A stretch of DNA of 64,000 bases from Dysgonomonas sp. HDW5A (GCF_011299555.1 NZ_CP049857.1:3534001-3598000); one strand, 5' to 3'. Shown: positions 1 to 9,746, counted from the stretch's first letter. Numbers and translations: made by a program. Notes: generated by a model from the letters alone, not told the origin.

Positions 1-1519
1 CATGAATGCTAAGTATACCATTCGGATCATCCACTGATAAACCTCCGTTTAAACGCAGACCGTCATATGTACCACCCAACTTAATATCGTGATAAGTGTA
101 TTTTTTGAAGGTGATTTTTTGCACAAGCCCATCTACAGACCCTTTTAATTTTCCATATGCGGGTTGAGTAATATTGACATCCATGTTTAGAGAAATATCT
201 TCCAGATCTTTATTGTCCAATAATTTCCCCAGTTGGAAATTCTGAGTATTGATATTCCCTTTAAAGAAAGATTTAGTATGGGTATCGGGATTGAAGCCAA
301 AATCAAGTTTTGCGATAACTGAACCTAGTTCGGCACCTAAATAACCGTCCGCTTTTAATTGTTTTAAATATCCTGAGACATTTCCATGAAATGAAACAGT
401 ATTAATATTATTAAGAATAGGAGGCAAGTCTTTTTTTGTTCCCGATAGGTTATTCAGAAGGCCTATAATACCTTCTTTTGTTACCGTCAAATTATCAACG
501 CTTCCTTGTGCATATAACTTTTCTTTGTCTCTCACATTCTTCACATAACCTTTTGCTACGATATGCATTTTCTCACCGTAATCAAGCGTTAGGTTAGTAA
601 CCCTTATACTGTCGAGGCTACCGTTAATTTCGGTGCGGAATAGTACCCTCTCTTCAAAATATTTGAATGATGGTACAAAAGCAGCGATATCTTTGAGGGC
701 AATATAGGAAATTGGCGAGGTTTTAATTGCAAACAGAGCCTTGTCTATAAGAGTTTTAGTTGAATCGGTTGAAGAATAATCGATTTCACATTTTTCGAAT
801 TCGAGTAACGATTTTGGTAATTCGAGCTTAAATCCTTTGACAAAGAGATGATTATCTTGAGTGATAAGCCGAACAATAAGATTGTTGATCTTTAATCCGC
901 TTTTTTCTTGAAGGGTTAACTTCTTGATCTGAATATTTAACGAGTCGGTTTCGAGTGACCTGAGGGAGAGAATTGCATTGAGATCTGTAACGCTAATGTG
1001 ATTAGGGTCAAATTTATCGTTTACGTAGGGACGGTCGTTGATATCAAACTTAAAACGTCCATCAGCAATATTCAGAGAGTTTATCTGTACCTCAAATTTG
1101 GTTTTCTTTTTATTGTCTTTGGGTTTGAAAGCATCAATTATAAACTGAATGTTTAAAGGTGCCTTAGCACTGTCTTTTGACAAATTTACTTCAAAGTCAG
1201 AAAGTTTAGATACCGTTATGATAAGTTTATTATTGAGAAGTGGAAGTATTTCTACATCGGCATATACTTTCTGAGCAATCAGTATCGTGCTGTCTTTCTG
1301 ATCCTTCAGATACAAATCGTTTAACTGTATGGTATTGAAGGGACGTATGTAGAGTGATCCTATGCCTAAATCGGTTTGTAATTTGTTTTTGAGTTCAAGT
1401 ACAATTCGTTCTTTTACATAATTCTGCACATACGACATATTCAGTAGGCCGTATAAAAGCAATATTAATCCTAGAATAATTCCTAATATGCTGAGAAATA
1501 TATATTTAAATCGTTTAAT
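1..1519 (-). CDS. TamB-like translocation/assembly module protein, N-terminal part (runs off the left edge)
   Basis: Reading leftward gives one open frame that continues past the window edge. It starts with a basic stretch and one membrane anchor (about residues 6-25), followed by AsmA/TamB-type text (YVKERIVLELKNKLQTDLGI, then repeated beta-strand-like segments). TamB-family proteins are inner-membrane-anchored periplasmic proteins implicated in outer-membrane protein or lipid transport. The frame opens after a TAA at 1532-1534 and has no ATG before the hydrophobic segment; the first ATG is at 1436-1438, inside the mature part. I placed the start at an ATT codon (1517-1519), which has AAGGA about 9 nt upstream and sits just after a likely transcription start. 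The family call is fairly firm, the start is not. It follows the M64 peptidase gene by 92 bp in the same direction. Confidence 0.75.
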   Translation of the reverse strand, partial: MKRFKYIFLSILGIILGLILLLYGLLNMSYVQNYVKERIVLELKNKLQTDLGIGSLYIRPFNTIQLNDLYLKDQKDSTILIAQKVYADVEILPLLNNKLIITVSKLSDFEVNLSKDSAKAPLNIQFIIDAFKPKDNKKKTKFEVQINSLNIADGRFKFDINDRPYVNDKFDPNHISVTDLNAILSLRSLETDSLNIQIKKLTLQEKSGLKINNLIVRLITQDNHLFVKGFKLELPKSLLEFEKCEIDYSSTDSTKTLIDKALFAIKTSPISYIALKDIAAFVPSFKYFEERVLFRTEINGSLDSIRVTNLTLDYGEKMHIVAKGYVKNVRDKEKLYAQGSVDNLTVTKEGIIGLLNNLSGTKKDLPPILNNINTVSFHGNVSGYLKQLKADGYLGAELGSVIAKLDFGFNPDTHTKSFFKGNINTQNFQLGKLLDNKDLEDISLNMDVNITQPAYGKLKGSVDGLVQKITFKKYTYHDIKLGGTYDGLRLNGGLSVDDPNGILSIH

Positions 1520-1541
1520 AGAGTCTTTTCCTTAGGATGTA

Positions 1542-1549
1542 CAAAAGTA
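1542..1549 (-). promoter_or_regulatory. Bacteroidota -7 box before the TamB-like gene
   Basis: On the minus strand this reads TACTTTTG, a match to TAnnTTTG. It would start transcription near 1535, about 16 nt before the proposed ATT start. No TTTG lies at the usual -33 distance, so this is a single-element match. Confidence 0.35.
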
Positions 1550-1611
1550 TAAAAAGCAAGTCGTATTCCCTCTATTTTTGTGATAATTAATACTAAATAT
1601 AGATGGATTGT

Positions 1612-2886
1612 TTATTGGATATAGAAAAGTATCAGCTGTTCTATTGCACGTTGGCAAACGGGGCAAAATTCTTTGCAGGTATTTGTTTTCATCCTGCAAT
1701 CTACCGAAGGGCGATATATACCTTTAGCTGAATAGCCTGCACCTTCGTAAACACCGATTTTATATTTTGTACTATCACTAATATTTGTGGGGATAGGAGT
1801 TTGAGCCAGTAGCATGTCTTTCCATTTGGAATCGAAGTTTACCAATGTCGATATATTTTGTTCCCAAGGTTCGATACCATGTTCATATGTATTGTCTAAA
1901 GCATCGCTTTCGTAAAAATATTCGTCGGCTAATCCGGCAAAACTATGCCCGAATTCATGCACAACAACAGGCTTGAAGTTTTTATGTCCGGTAGTTGTCA
2001 AAGTATAAGAATTAAATATACCACCACCTCCGTAAACATCAGTATTGGCAAGTATAATAATATGCTCGTAAGGGATGCCTGCCAAAACATCGTGTATATC
2101 TTTCACCCGACTGCTTGTCAGATATCGTTCAGAGTAAAAGGTGTCAAAATGTGAATTAAATGCGGTGTTTTTCCAAATACCATTTTGAGGGACGCTTAGT
2201 CCACTTTCTTTGGAGGGGCTTTCGACCAAATAAAAGTTGAAGCTATCTTTATATTTATCGAAGGGTGCGTAAGAAAGTATTTGTTGCACGGTTTCTTCTG
2301 CATATTTTCTAAAACTATCCATTTCATCTTCTTTGTAACCTTCGGCTAGTATAGCTACATTGATCGTTTTGGTATTTTCTTTGCCTTTATGAATGATAGA
2401 GTAGGGCGTTATATCTTTGTATCCCTTTTTATGAATTAAAATATCCGTAGGGTCTACAATGTGACTCATTTTTGTATCATATTTTCCATACCTGTCTCTT
2501 AATGAAATTTCTACCATTACTTTTTCTTTAGGGAAGGGCAGGAGAAAAACATTTTCGAAACTTTTCTTTATCGATTTAGCTTCATCCGTCGTTATCCATT
2601 CTTGAAATAGGGTTGAGAAGGTGTTTTTATATATGCAGTCGCCTGATTGAAGGTTATACATGGCTATTTGTCCATTGCCTTCGAGTTGGCTTTTTGATAA
2701 ATTGTGTTTTCTTCCTGCCCATTGAGGCAATTCATTTAATTGATCTACTGCTATGGCTTGTTTCTCAGAATTTCCCGAAAAAATATAATCTATTCGTAAA
2801 GTTTTATTTACAAAATAAGTATCAAATTCTTGGCTTTGGGAAGCAAATGGATATACCAAGAGCAGAAGAAATATTAAATTACGCAT
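1612..2886 (-). CDS. Secreted M64-family metallopeptidase (IgA-peptidase-like)
   Basis: The 424-residue protein has a signal peptide (hydrophobic core about residues 4-14, cleavage near SQSQ). It carries the zinc signature HEFGH at about residues 310-314, followed by SFAGLADEY, the hallmark of peptidase family M64. The N-terminal about 130 residues match the position of the M64 N-terminal beta domain. The C-terminus is Cys-rich (CRMKTNTCKEFCPVC), which could form disulfides or a second metal site. M64 members are Bacteroidota-rich secreted zinc proteases; IgA cleavage is known only for a few, so substrate is open. Start is the only Met that leaves an intact signal peptide. The TamB-like gene lies 92 bp downstream. 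Confidence 0.9.
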   Translation of the reverse strand: MRNLIFLLLLVYPFASQSQEFDTYFVNKTLRIDYIFSGNSEKQAIAVDQLNELPQWAGRKHNLSKSQLEGNGQIAMYNLQSGDCIYKNTFSTLFQEWITTDEAKSIKKSFENVFLLPFPKEKVMVEISLRDRYGKYDTKMSHIVDPTDILIHKKGYKDITPYSIIHKGKENTKTINVAILAEGYKEDEMDSFRKYAEETVQQILSYAPFDKYKDSFNFYLVESPSKESGLSVPQNGIWKNTAFNSHFDTFYSERYLTSSRVKDIHDVLAGIPYEHIIILANTDVYGGGGIFNSYTLTTTGHKNFKPVVVHEFGHSFAGLADEYFYESDALDNTYEHGIEPWEQNISTLVNFDSKWKDMLLAQTPIPTNISDSTKYKIGVYEGAGYSAKGIYRPSVDCRMKTNTCKEFCPVCQRAIEQLILFYIQ

Positions 2887-3264
2887 GATAAATAGATTTT
2901 GGTCTATAACTTAAACTATAAAGATAGTTATTTGCTTCGATATATTATATGCTTTATTTTATCTATTTCCTTTTAAATTCTTTCTAATTGATTGTATTGT
3001 TTAATAGTTCGTTTTATATTGATGTTTATTTTCTTATTTCTATATCAAAATAATTTATTTGTAAAAAGTGGGTTTTTACTGAATTATTTAGAAAAATAAT
3101 TTGTAAAATTACAGAGAATATTGATGTCATTAGACAACTAAGGTCTCACGCCATTTTTATTACTTTTTTTCAATTGTTGTTTATACTTGGATGAACAACT
3201 AAATAGGTTTGAGACCTGCTATACTTTCAAAACTTACGATTACTATATTATAATCTTTTTAATA
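2887..3264. other. AT-rich divergent spacer between the M64 gene and putA
   Basis: I see no gene here. It must hold promoters for both flanking genes, but I find no clear TTTG-N19-TAnnTTTG pair. Near the right end is one copy of the dispersed 13-nt palindrome (3205-3217). A half-similar string, AGGTCTCACGCC, at 3141-3152 lacks the second arm. Confidence 0.6.
3205..3217 (+). repeat. Dispersed 13-nt hairpin element, putA copy
   Basis: AGGTTTGAGACCT. As RNA it pairs AGGUU with GACCU (one G-U wobble) around a UGA loop. It ends 47 nt before the putA ATG. Relatives occur at 15726, 16589, 29243, 33376, 34944, 54334 and 56987. Confidence 0.6.
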
Positions 3265-6200
3265 ATGGAAAACATAAGAACTTCTGATGTACTTGATTGG
3301 GCAAAACAATTTCTGGCTAAGGCCGAAAGTGAATTAACTCCCGAAGAGATTAAAGAACAGCAAAAATTTGCATCATTGGTGCAAACTCCGGCCAATAAGA
3401 TTTTGTTGTCGAAGATGTTGGACGAATCGTCCCAGATTCGTAACAGTAAAAAACTGGCAAAACGTATGAAATTGCTGATTGAGGAATATGGTGTTCCTGA
3501 TTTTTTTGGACCGCTCGATCAGATGATGTTGAAGTTATTTACAAGCGTAGGTTATTTATTTGATGGAATCTCTATACCTATTTTCAAAGACCGCCTCCGT
3601 CAGGAAACAAGTAAAATTATTATCGGAGAGGAACGTCCCGAGCTTACCAAACATCTGGAGCATAGATGGCAAAGTCATATAGGGCAGAATGTGAATTTGT
3701 TAGGAGAAGTTGTTTTAGGTGATGGCGAAGCTAAACATCGATATGAACATTATCTGGAGGCTTTGAAAGAGCCCGATGTTAATTATATTTCCATTAAACT
3801 ATCGGGGATTTATGCTCAGATCAAGCCATTGAGTTACGAGCAAAATAAAAAAGAACTTTGTGAGCGTGTAGCTGCAATATATCAGCAGGCCATAGACTAT
3901 CCTTACATTACACAAGACGGGACTCAAAAGGCTAAGTTTGTAAATCTCGATATGGAGGAATACAAAGATGCCGAGCTTACGCTTGATGTGTTTGAAACTG
4001 TTCTAAGTATGCCTCAATTTAAAAACTATACAGCAGGCATAGTTGTGCAAGCCTATTTACCCGATGCAGCATTGTTTCAGCAACGATTACTTACAATGGC
4101 AAAGAAACGGGTTGCAGAAGGAGGAGCACCCCTTAAAATGAGATTGGTGAAGGGGGCTAATCTACAAATGGAGAGTATTATATCTTCATTGAAAGGTTGG
4201 CCGAATCCTGTACTACCCTCTAAAGTAGATGTGGATGCCAATTATTTGCATATTCTTGATGTGGCGTTATTGCCTGAAAATGCAAAAGTGCTTCATGTAG
4301 GTGTTGCATCGCATAACTTTTTCACAATAGGATATGCATACCTATTGAGTGAGAAGAATGATGTGAAAGACTATATTACTTTCGAGATGCTAGAAGGGAT
4401 GGCAAATCATCTGCCTCGCGTCATGAGAAGTTTGGGTAAGCAAATTATATTATATACTCCGGTAGTAAAGAAAGAACATTTTTTGAATGCGGTTTCCTAT
4501 CTGGTTAGACGTCTGGATGAGAATACGGGCAAAGATAATTTTTTAAGTTATTCGTTTAACTTGAAATTGGATAGTCCTCATTGGGATTTTCTGGCTAATC
4601 AGTTTCTCGATGCTTATGCTAAAAAAGACACTATGAGGGCTGAAGCTTTCAGAAAACAAAATAGATTGGAAAAACCTCTTCCAGTGCAGGATATTAATAT
4701 TTTTCACAATGAACCTGATACAGATTTAGATTTGCCCGTAAATCGAAAATGGGCATTGGATAAATTGAGAAAATGGGGTACTGAGGTAAATGAAGATAAT
4801 TATAAAATCCCAGTCCAGATAGGAGGTCGAGAAATAACCACCGAAAGCAAAAAGAAATATTACGATAGAAGCCGAAATGATGAAGTTTGTTTCTGTGAAG
4901 CAAGCTTGTCTTCATTAGAGCAAGTTAAAGAAATTGTTGCAGTTGCAGAATCAGATAAATCGGGGTGGAGAAATACAGGTCTTGAAAAGAGAAATCAGAT
5001 TTTGCATACTGTTGCCGATAATTTATCTGCTAAGAGAGGCGATTTAATAGGCTGTATGTCTGCCATTACAGGTAAAACCTTTATGGAAGGGGATGTTGAG
5101 GTTTCGGAAGCAATCGACTTCTGCCGGTTTTATCCCATCACGATGAACCCGTTTGCTGATCTTGAAACTGTATCTTATAAAGCCAAAGGTATCGTATTGG
5201 TAATTCCGCCTTGGAACTTTCCACTCGCTATTCCGGTTGGAGGAGTTGCCGCAGCACTTGCAGGAGGTAATTCCGTGATTTTAAAACCTGCTACGGTTGC
5301 TTTGCCTATTGCTTGGGAATTTGCCCAATGTTTTTGGGATGCAGGTGTGCCTAAAGATGCTTTACAAGTGGTTTGTACGGATGGGCGTGGACCTCTTAAT
5401 TATTTAACTGCCCATTCATCTATTAAACATGTAATTCTTACAGGTGGAACCGATACGGCTTTCCGTTTGTTGGAGAATAGTCCGCGTACACCGCTTTCGG
5501 CTGAGACCGGAGGAAAGAACGCAATTATTCTTACAGGGAATGGTGATCAGGATCATGCTATTTTAAATGTAGTATCGTCGGCTTTCAGTAATGCCGGTCA
5601 AAAATGCTCGGCTTGTTCGCTTCTGTTGGTTGATAAGGATATTTACAATGACGAAAATTTTAAATCGAAATTGAAAGATGCTGTAATGAGTCTTCATACC
5701 GGAAGTGTTTGGAATCCCGACAATATAGTGGGGCCGATGATAACGAATGATAACGATAAATTGCTGCATGCTATTGAACATCTGGAACCTGGAGAATCAT
5801 GGTTAGTTGCTCCAGAATTTGTTGACGAAAAGAAATACATCCTAAAACCAACCGTCAAATGGGGGGTAAAACCAACTAGTTATACATTTAAAACCGAGTT
5901 GTTTGCTCCATTGTTGGCAGTTGTCTGTATTGATGATTTAGAGCAAGGAATCGCCTATGTAAATTCTTCGGAATATGGTCTTACATCAGGTCTGCAAAGT
6001 TTGGATGAAAATGAGCAGGAACTTTGGAAAAATACATTAGAAGCAGGTAACTTATATATAAACAGAGGTATTACAGGCGCAATAGTTAATCGTCAGCCTT
6101 TTGGAGGAATGAAACGATCAGCCTTTGGTGGAGGTATTAAAGCCGGAGGTGTAAATTATGTCTCTTGCTTTGTGGAATTTACCGAGAATGAATTAATAGT

Positions 6201-6774
6201 TGCAGAATCTTCAGGCTCTCCTTTAAGCGAACTTATAGCAGATGATAAATCAAAAGCTAGATTAGATTTTGCTGCTCTGAATTATAGAAAAGCATGGCGT
6301 GAAGAATTTTCTCAGGAAAGGGATGTAAACCATATTTATGGCGAATCTAATATATTTCGCTATCTTCCTTTACGAAAAGTAGTACTGCGTGTTCAGGCTG
6401 ATGACGATTTAGGGGATATTTTACTAAGTTTACTAGCTGCTTCAACGGCAAAGACTCATTTGACTATAAGTATTGATGGTGGTAATGATAAATTACAAGC
6501 TTTGGAAAAAGCAATATCCATAACTAAAGGTGTAGACGTTTTAATTGAGAATGAAGAGCAATTTATAGCCGATATGGATAAATTTGAGCGGGTACGAACC
6601 TGTACAGCTAATTTATCGGATGCTATTTTTGCGAGAGCTGCTAAATTAGGAAAACATATTGCAACTCATAAACCTTTAGTTGAAGGACGTTTAGAATTGC
6701 TTCATTACCTGAAAGAACAAAGTATTGCTTTTGAATACCATCGTTACGGAAGTATTTTTGACGAAAATAAATAG
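3265..6774 (+). CDS. putA: Bifunctional proline dehydrogenase / L-glutamate-gamma-semialdehyde dehydrogenase
   Basis: This enzyme oxidises proline to glutamate in two steps: FAD-dependent proline dehydrogenase, then NAD-dependent aldehyde dehydrogenase. The N-terminal half (about residues 60-470) has proline dehydrogenase features such as MRLVKGAN and an HNFFTIGYAY-type barrel strand. The second half has the ALDH features PPWNFPLAIP, ETGGKNAI (catalytic Glu about 747) and GQKCSACS (catalytic Cys about 780), then a C-terminal extension of about 170 residues. At 1169 residues it lacks the N-terminal ribbon-helix-helix domain of the E. coli protein, so it should not repress its own gene. I chose the ATG at 3265; an upstream in-frame ATG at 3187 would add 26 residues that look like leader sequence (IIIFLI) and would swallow the hairpin element. 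Monocistronic, ending at a strong terminator. Confidence 0.95.
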   Translation: MENIRTSDVLDWAKQFLAKAESELTPEEIKEQQKFASLVQTPANKILLSKMLDESSQIRNSKKLAKRMKLLIEEYGVPDFFGPLDQMMLKLFTSVGYLFDGISIPIFKDRLRQETSKIIIGEERPELTKHLEHRWQSHIGQNVNLLGEVVLGDGEAKHRYEHYLEALKEPDVNYISIKLSGIYAQIKPLSYEQNKKELCERVAAIYQQAIDYPYITQDGTQKAKFVNLDMEEYKDAELTLDVFETVLSMPQFKNYTAGIVVQAYLPDAALFQQRLLTMAKKRVAEGGAPLKMRLVKGANLQMESIISSLKGWPNPVLPSKVDVDANYLHILDVALLPENAKVLHVGVASHNFFTIGYAYLLSEKNDVKDYITFEMLEGMANHLPRVMRSLGKQIILYTPVVKKEHFLNAVSYLVRRLDENTGKDNFLSYSFNLKLDSPHWDFLANQFLDAYAKKDTMRAEAFRKQNRLEKPLPVQDINIFHNEPDTDLDLPVNRKWALDKLRKWGTEVNEDNYKIPVQIGGREITTESKKKYYDRSRNDEVCFCEASLSSLEQVKEIVAVAESDKSGWRNTGLEKRNQILHTVADNLSAKRGDLIGCMSAITGKTFMEGDVEVSEAIDFCRFYPITMNPFADLETVSYKAKGIVLVIPPWNFPLAIPVGGVAAALAGGNSVILKPATVALPIAWEFAQCFWDAGVPKDALQVVCTDGRGPLNYLTAHSSIKHVILTGGTDTAFRLLENSPRTPLSAETGGKNAIILTGNGDQDHAILNVVSSAFSNAGQKCSACSLLLVDKDIYNDENFKSKLKDAVMSLHTGSVWNPDNIVGPMITNDNDKLLHAIEHLEPGESWLVAPEFVDEKKYILKPTVKWGVKPTSYTFKTELFAPLLAVVCIDDLEQGIAYVNSSEYGLTSGLQSLDENEQELWKNTLEAGNLYINRGITGAIVNRQPFGGMKRSAFGGGIKAGGVNYVSCFVEFTENELIVAESSGSPLSELIADDKSKARLDFAALNYRKAWREEFSQERDVNHIYGESNIFRYLPLRKVVLRVQADDDLGDILLSLLAASTAKTHLTISIDGGNDKLQALEKAISITKGVDVLIENEEQFIADMDKFERVRTCTANLSDAIFARAAKLGKHIATHKPLVEGRLELLHYLKEQSIAFEYHRYGSIFDENK

Positions 6775-6791
6775 AATTATATAATTTTTTA

Positions 6792-6829
6792 CTGTAAGAG
6801 CATATTATATATGCTCTTACAGCTTTTTT
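6792..6829. terminator. Bidirectional hairpin terminator after putA
   Basis: A 13-bp perfect stem (6792-6804 with 6810-6822) around a 5-nt loop is followed by six T on the plus strand and preceded by A-rich sequence. It serves putA and probably the converging gene at 6839. Confidence 0.85.
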
Positions 6830-6838
6830 GTCTATCTA

Positions 6839-7942
6839 TTAGTTGTTTACGATCATAATATACGTCCAATATTCGCCTCCAAAGATAGCGTATTTGGGGT
6901 TGATGTATATTGACATCCTCATTATGTATTCGTCCCAATGTCCGAGTGTATGTTCCATCTTGTAAGCGAATGGTACATACCGATCGCCTATTTTTAGTTT
7001 GCAATACGCTACTCCGTCCCATTTTTCTGAATGATGGTTACCGCCTGTAGGCGAACCTATACCCGAAAACAAAGAAGAGAATCCCGAATTATAGTCTATT
7101 TTTCTGAAATAATCAAAACTGAGTATTCCATTCGCTTTAGTAGCAGGGCATTCTTTAAAAATAAGTAAGCCATCATAAAATGTACTCTCGTAATAGTCAG
7201 AAGGATTCATGGATGGCAAATCAGCCGACTTCGCAGCTAAGTGGATATTGGCAAAATCCTGTTTGTTTTTATATGGTTCATTATCGGAATAATCTTGTGT
7301 AGAAAAGTCCAATTTGCATGAATACCAACCATCGTCTTTGTGTAAGACACATATATTATTCCAGAAAAATTCTACATAATCTGCTTCGTAGTACAATGGA
7401 GCAAAGGTTTTGCGGGTCAACACACCATCGATCGTATTATAGGCTTTGTGCGTAGTGTCGCCTGTTGTAATCCAGTCAGAATACGCCTCTATTCCTAGTA
7501 AATAGCGTCCACGTTGATACATGTTTTCCGGACAATTAAGTGAGTCAATTAAGTGTCCTAATGAGTCAATGCGATAACAGAAATACTCGTCCCAAGCCTT
7601 TGTTGTAATAATAAGGTTATGCGTCAATGAATCAGTAAATATCTCGGATATAGACCCGTCAAGTGCCTTTATTGTATATTTTGTAGTTACTGTATCATTC
7701 AGATAGAGGTATTCCTTATATTGCGAAGGTACTTTCGTAAAGGAAAAAGTGTTAACGATGATACTTTTGTAGTCGTAAAAAGCCGAAGATAAGAAAAAAG
7801 CAATGGCAACGACTACGCAAGTCAGTGTGATGAAATACTTTTTAGGATTTTTAGATTTAGTAAATCCCCAATAGACAGCAATAAAAAGTGATACTATCGT
7901 GATGATCGGAATGACGATTAGTATAATAAAGAATCCTTCCAT
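6839..7942 (-). CDS. Membrane-anchored protein of unknown function
   Basis: I do not recognise this family. From the ATG at 7940-7942 it is 367 residues with two N-terminal membrane segments (MEGFFIILIVIPIITIVSLF and FITLTCVVVAIAFFLSSAFY) and then a soluble domain of about 300 residues rich in Tyr, Trp and Asp, probably on the periplasmic side. A start 10 codons upstream (7972) would overlap the terminator hairpin of the preceding gene, so I prefer the inner ATG. It stands alone between two terminators. No motif points to an enzyme. Confidence 0.75.
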   Translation of the reverse strand: MEGFFIILIVIPIITIVSLFIAVYWGFTKSKNPKKYFITLTCVVVAIAFFLSSAFYDYKSIIVNTFSFTKVPSQYKEYLYLNDTVTTKYTIKALDGSISEIFTDSLTHNLIITTKAWDEYFCYRIDSLGHLIDSLNCPENMYQRGRYLLGIEAYSDWITTGDTTHKAYNTIDGVLTRKTFAPLYYEADYVEFFWNNICVLHKDDGWYSCKLDFSTQDYSDNEPYKNKQDFANIHLAAKSADLPSMNPSDYYESTFYDGLLIFKECPATKANGILSFDYFRKIDYNSGFSSLFSGIGSPTGGNHHSEKWDGVAYCKLKIGDRYVPFAYKMEHTLGHWDEYIMRMSIYINPKYAIFGGEYWTYIMIVNN

Positions 7943-7960
7943 ATTATTTTGTTTAATGTA

Positions 7961-7992
7961 AAAAGGACTCAAATTAATTTGAGTCCTTTTTT
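7961..7992 (-). terminator. Hairpin terminator of the P-loop kinase gene
   Basis: A nearly perfect 30-nt palindrome (AAAAGGACTC... mirrored, 7961-7990) with T-tracts on both sides lies just past the stop of the leftward gene at 8016 and just before the next gene's start. Confidence 0.85.
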
Positions 7993-8015
7993 ATATCTGA
8001 TAGATTGATCAATAA

Positions 8016-9746
8016 TTAATTATTGATCAATGAGAATAGTTCTTCTGCGGCATCACGGGGACCGTCCTTGCTGCGTCCGTCGATAGCTAGCGATGTATGG
8101 ATTTCTCCAATTTGTACACCGTTATCTTTCATATCCTTGAAGTACTGACGTACCAAGACTTCTGTTTCTTCACGTTCTTGTACCGGTCCGAATGGGTTGG
8201 CAAAATACGATTTTACAAGACCTTTTTCAGTCGTAGTACCTTTTGCTTTACGTGCTCCGTCTTCAAAAATACCGATGGCTTTATCCAAGTCATCATAGAA
8301 TACAATCTTTTTCTCAGCATCTTCGTAGTTATTAGCATATAGCATAATATCTACTTTGTAGCCTTTAGAAATCACTTCGTATGTAGAGATTGGGATAGTT
8401 ACACGAGCATTGATCTTATCAGGATTGGTATAAATACCTCTGTCTAATTGTTCGTAAGCATAAGCAGGATCAAGGTCGTCAATACGGACAAATGCTCCGA
8501 TTTCAGTTCCGTATCCTTTTATAGAGCCGTCCACTTCTTTATTCAGGAATCCCATATCGTCAAAAATAACACGCATATGACGGATATAGCTTTCGTTCAA
8601 AGTCCGGAATGCTTCCAAGCTTTCAGATTTTCCTGCACCGCTATCACCCATAATGATGATATTCGATTCATTTCCATTCTTCAATACAATGTTTACCATT
8701 GCACCGTGAATAGGTAATCTGTTGAATTCTATTTGTTTTACGTTGTGAAGTGTTAATAACATCTTCTTCATGTAGCCAAAATAATCGATATCGTCACAAT
8801 AGTTTGCGTATCCGATCAGGATATCGTTTTTCTTGTCTTTATAATAGAATGTACGTTTTTCTTCGTGTCCGTCAGGATATCCGAAAACATAGATGATATC
8901 TGGTTTTTTGCCAATATATTCGCTTTCTTTTGCAAGTTCGAATAGATTAGACAGACCAATACCATGAGCCATGAAATCTTTATGGAAGTATACAAATGTA
9001 AGCATGATACCTACTTTTGCAGGGAACACAAACCAATCGTCTTCATTGAGAACGATGTTTTCCAGTGGGTTTTGAGAATGTTCCTGAAAAATACCATCAC
9101 GAGTATTTCGTTTAGTGTAAGTGATAAAAGGAGGACGTATTACAACTGTACTGATAAATGGTATAGCAGCCAGTCCTTTGTATTCGATAGGGCAGTTCCA
9201 ATTAACATCATTAAGGGTTAATGAGGCTGTTGCTCCAACTGTTTTTTGACGGTATACACGTTGTTCGAATCCGTTTACAGTTTCGGTTATTCTACGGGCA
9301 GTAGTAAGTACCAGGTCGTTAAACAAATCATTTGCTTGGATAAAACGAACATTTTGCAGACCGTCTCCTAAGCTCGAATTGCGAACGATAGAGTATCTTT
9401 CAAGATTTTTCCAGAATTGAATCAATAGGTCTATCAGTTCTATAAACAGATCTTTATCAGCAAAAAAAGCAGTATACTTATTGTCTACTTCTATTACTTC
9501 TTCTATTTTGAAAACAGTTAATAATTTGAATGATTCGATAAGTGATTCGATCAGGTCTTCATCCGTTTTGAAACTTTTGATATAGTGATCGTATATGATA
9601 GGATCGTCTTTTTTTATTTTTTGGATGAACGCTTCTACAACCCGTTTAAAACCGTAGCTACTTAGCAACTTTTGTTTAGTATCACAGTATTTTAGGGTAA
9701 AATTTATCATCGCTTTATCACGCGATAGGGTGAATTCATGTAGCAT
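8016..9746 (-). CDS. P-loop kinase-like protein related to HPr kinase / PEP carboxykinase fold
   Basis: The protein (576 residues from the ATG at 9744-9746) has a Walker A loop, IIIMGDSGAGKSESLEAF, near residue 365. The GKSE ending is typical of HPr kinase/phosphorylase, and the PEP carboxykinase superfamily shares the fold. A Walker B-like VIFDDMG follows about 30 residues later, and RVTIPISTYEVISKGYKVD further on. The N-terminal about 350 residues I cannot assign. The frame extends to a TTG at 9812, but that codon overlaps a good -7 promoter box (9810-9817), so the true start should lie downstream. HPr kinase regulates carbon use in Firmicutes and Proteobacteria; the substrate here is unknown and PEP carboxykinase activity is unproven. 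Confidence 0.7.
   Translation of the reverse strand: MLHEFTLSRDKAMINFTLKYCDTKQKLLSSYGFKRVVEAFIQKIKKDDPIIYDHYIKSFKTDEDLIESLIESFKLLTVFKIEEVIEVDNKYTAFFADKDLFIELIDLLIQFWKNLERYSIVRNSSLGDGLQNVRFIQANDLFNDLVLTTARRITETVNGFEQRVYRQKTVGATASLTLNDVNWNCPIEYKGLAAIPFISTVVIRPPFITYTKRNTRDGIFQEHSQNPLENIVLNEDDWFVFPAKVGIMLTFVYFHKDFMAHGIGLSNLFELAKESEYIGKKPDIIYVFGYPDGHEEKRTFYYKDKKNDILIGYANYCDDIDYFGYMKKMLLTLHNVKQIEFNRLPIHGAMVNIVLKNGNESNIIIMGDSGAGKSESLEAFRTLNESYIRHMRVIFDDMGFLNKEVDGSIKGYGTEIGAFVRIDDLDPAYAYEQLDRGIYTNPDKINARVTIPISTYEVISKGYKVDIMLYANNYEDAEKKIVFYDDLDKAIGIFEDGARKAKGTTTEKGLVKSYFANPFGPVQEREETEVLVRQYFKDMKDNGVQIGEIHTSLAIDGRSKDGPRDAAEELFSLINN

Noticed and set aside
3141-3152. AGGTCTCACGCC upstream of putA as another hairpin copy
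   Set aside because: The second arm is missing; it cannot form the stem.
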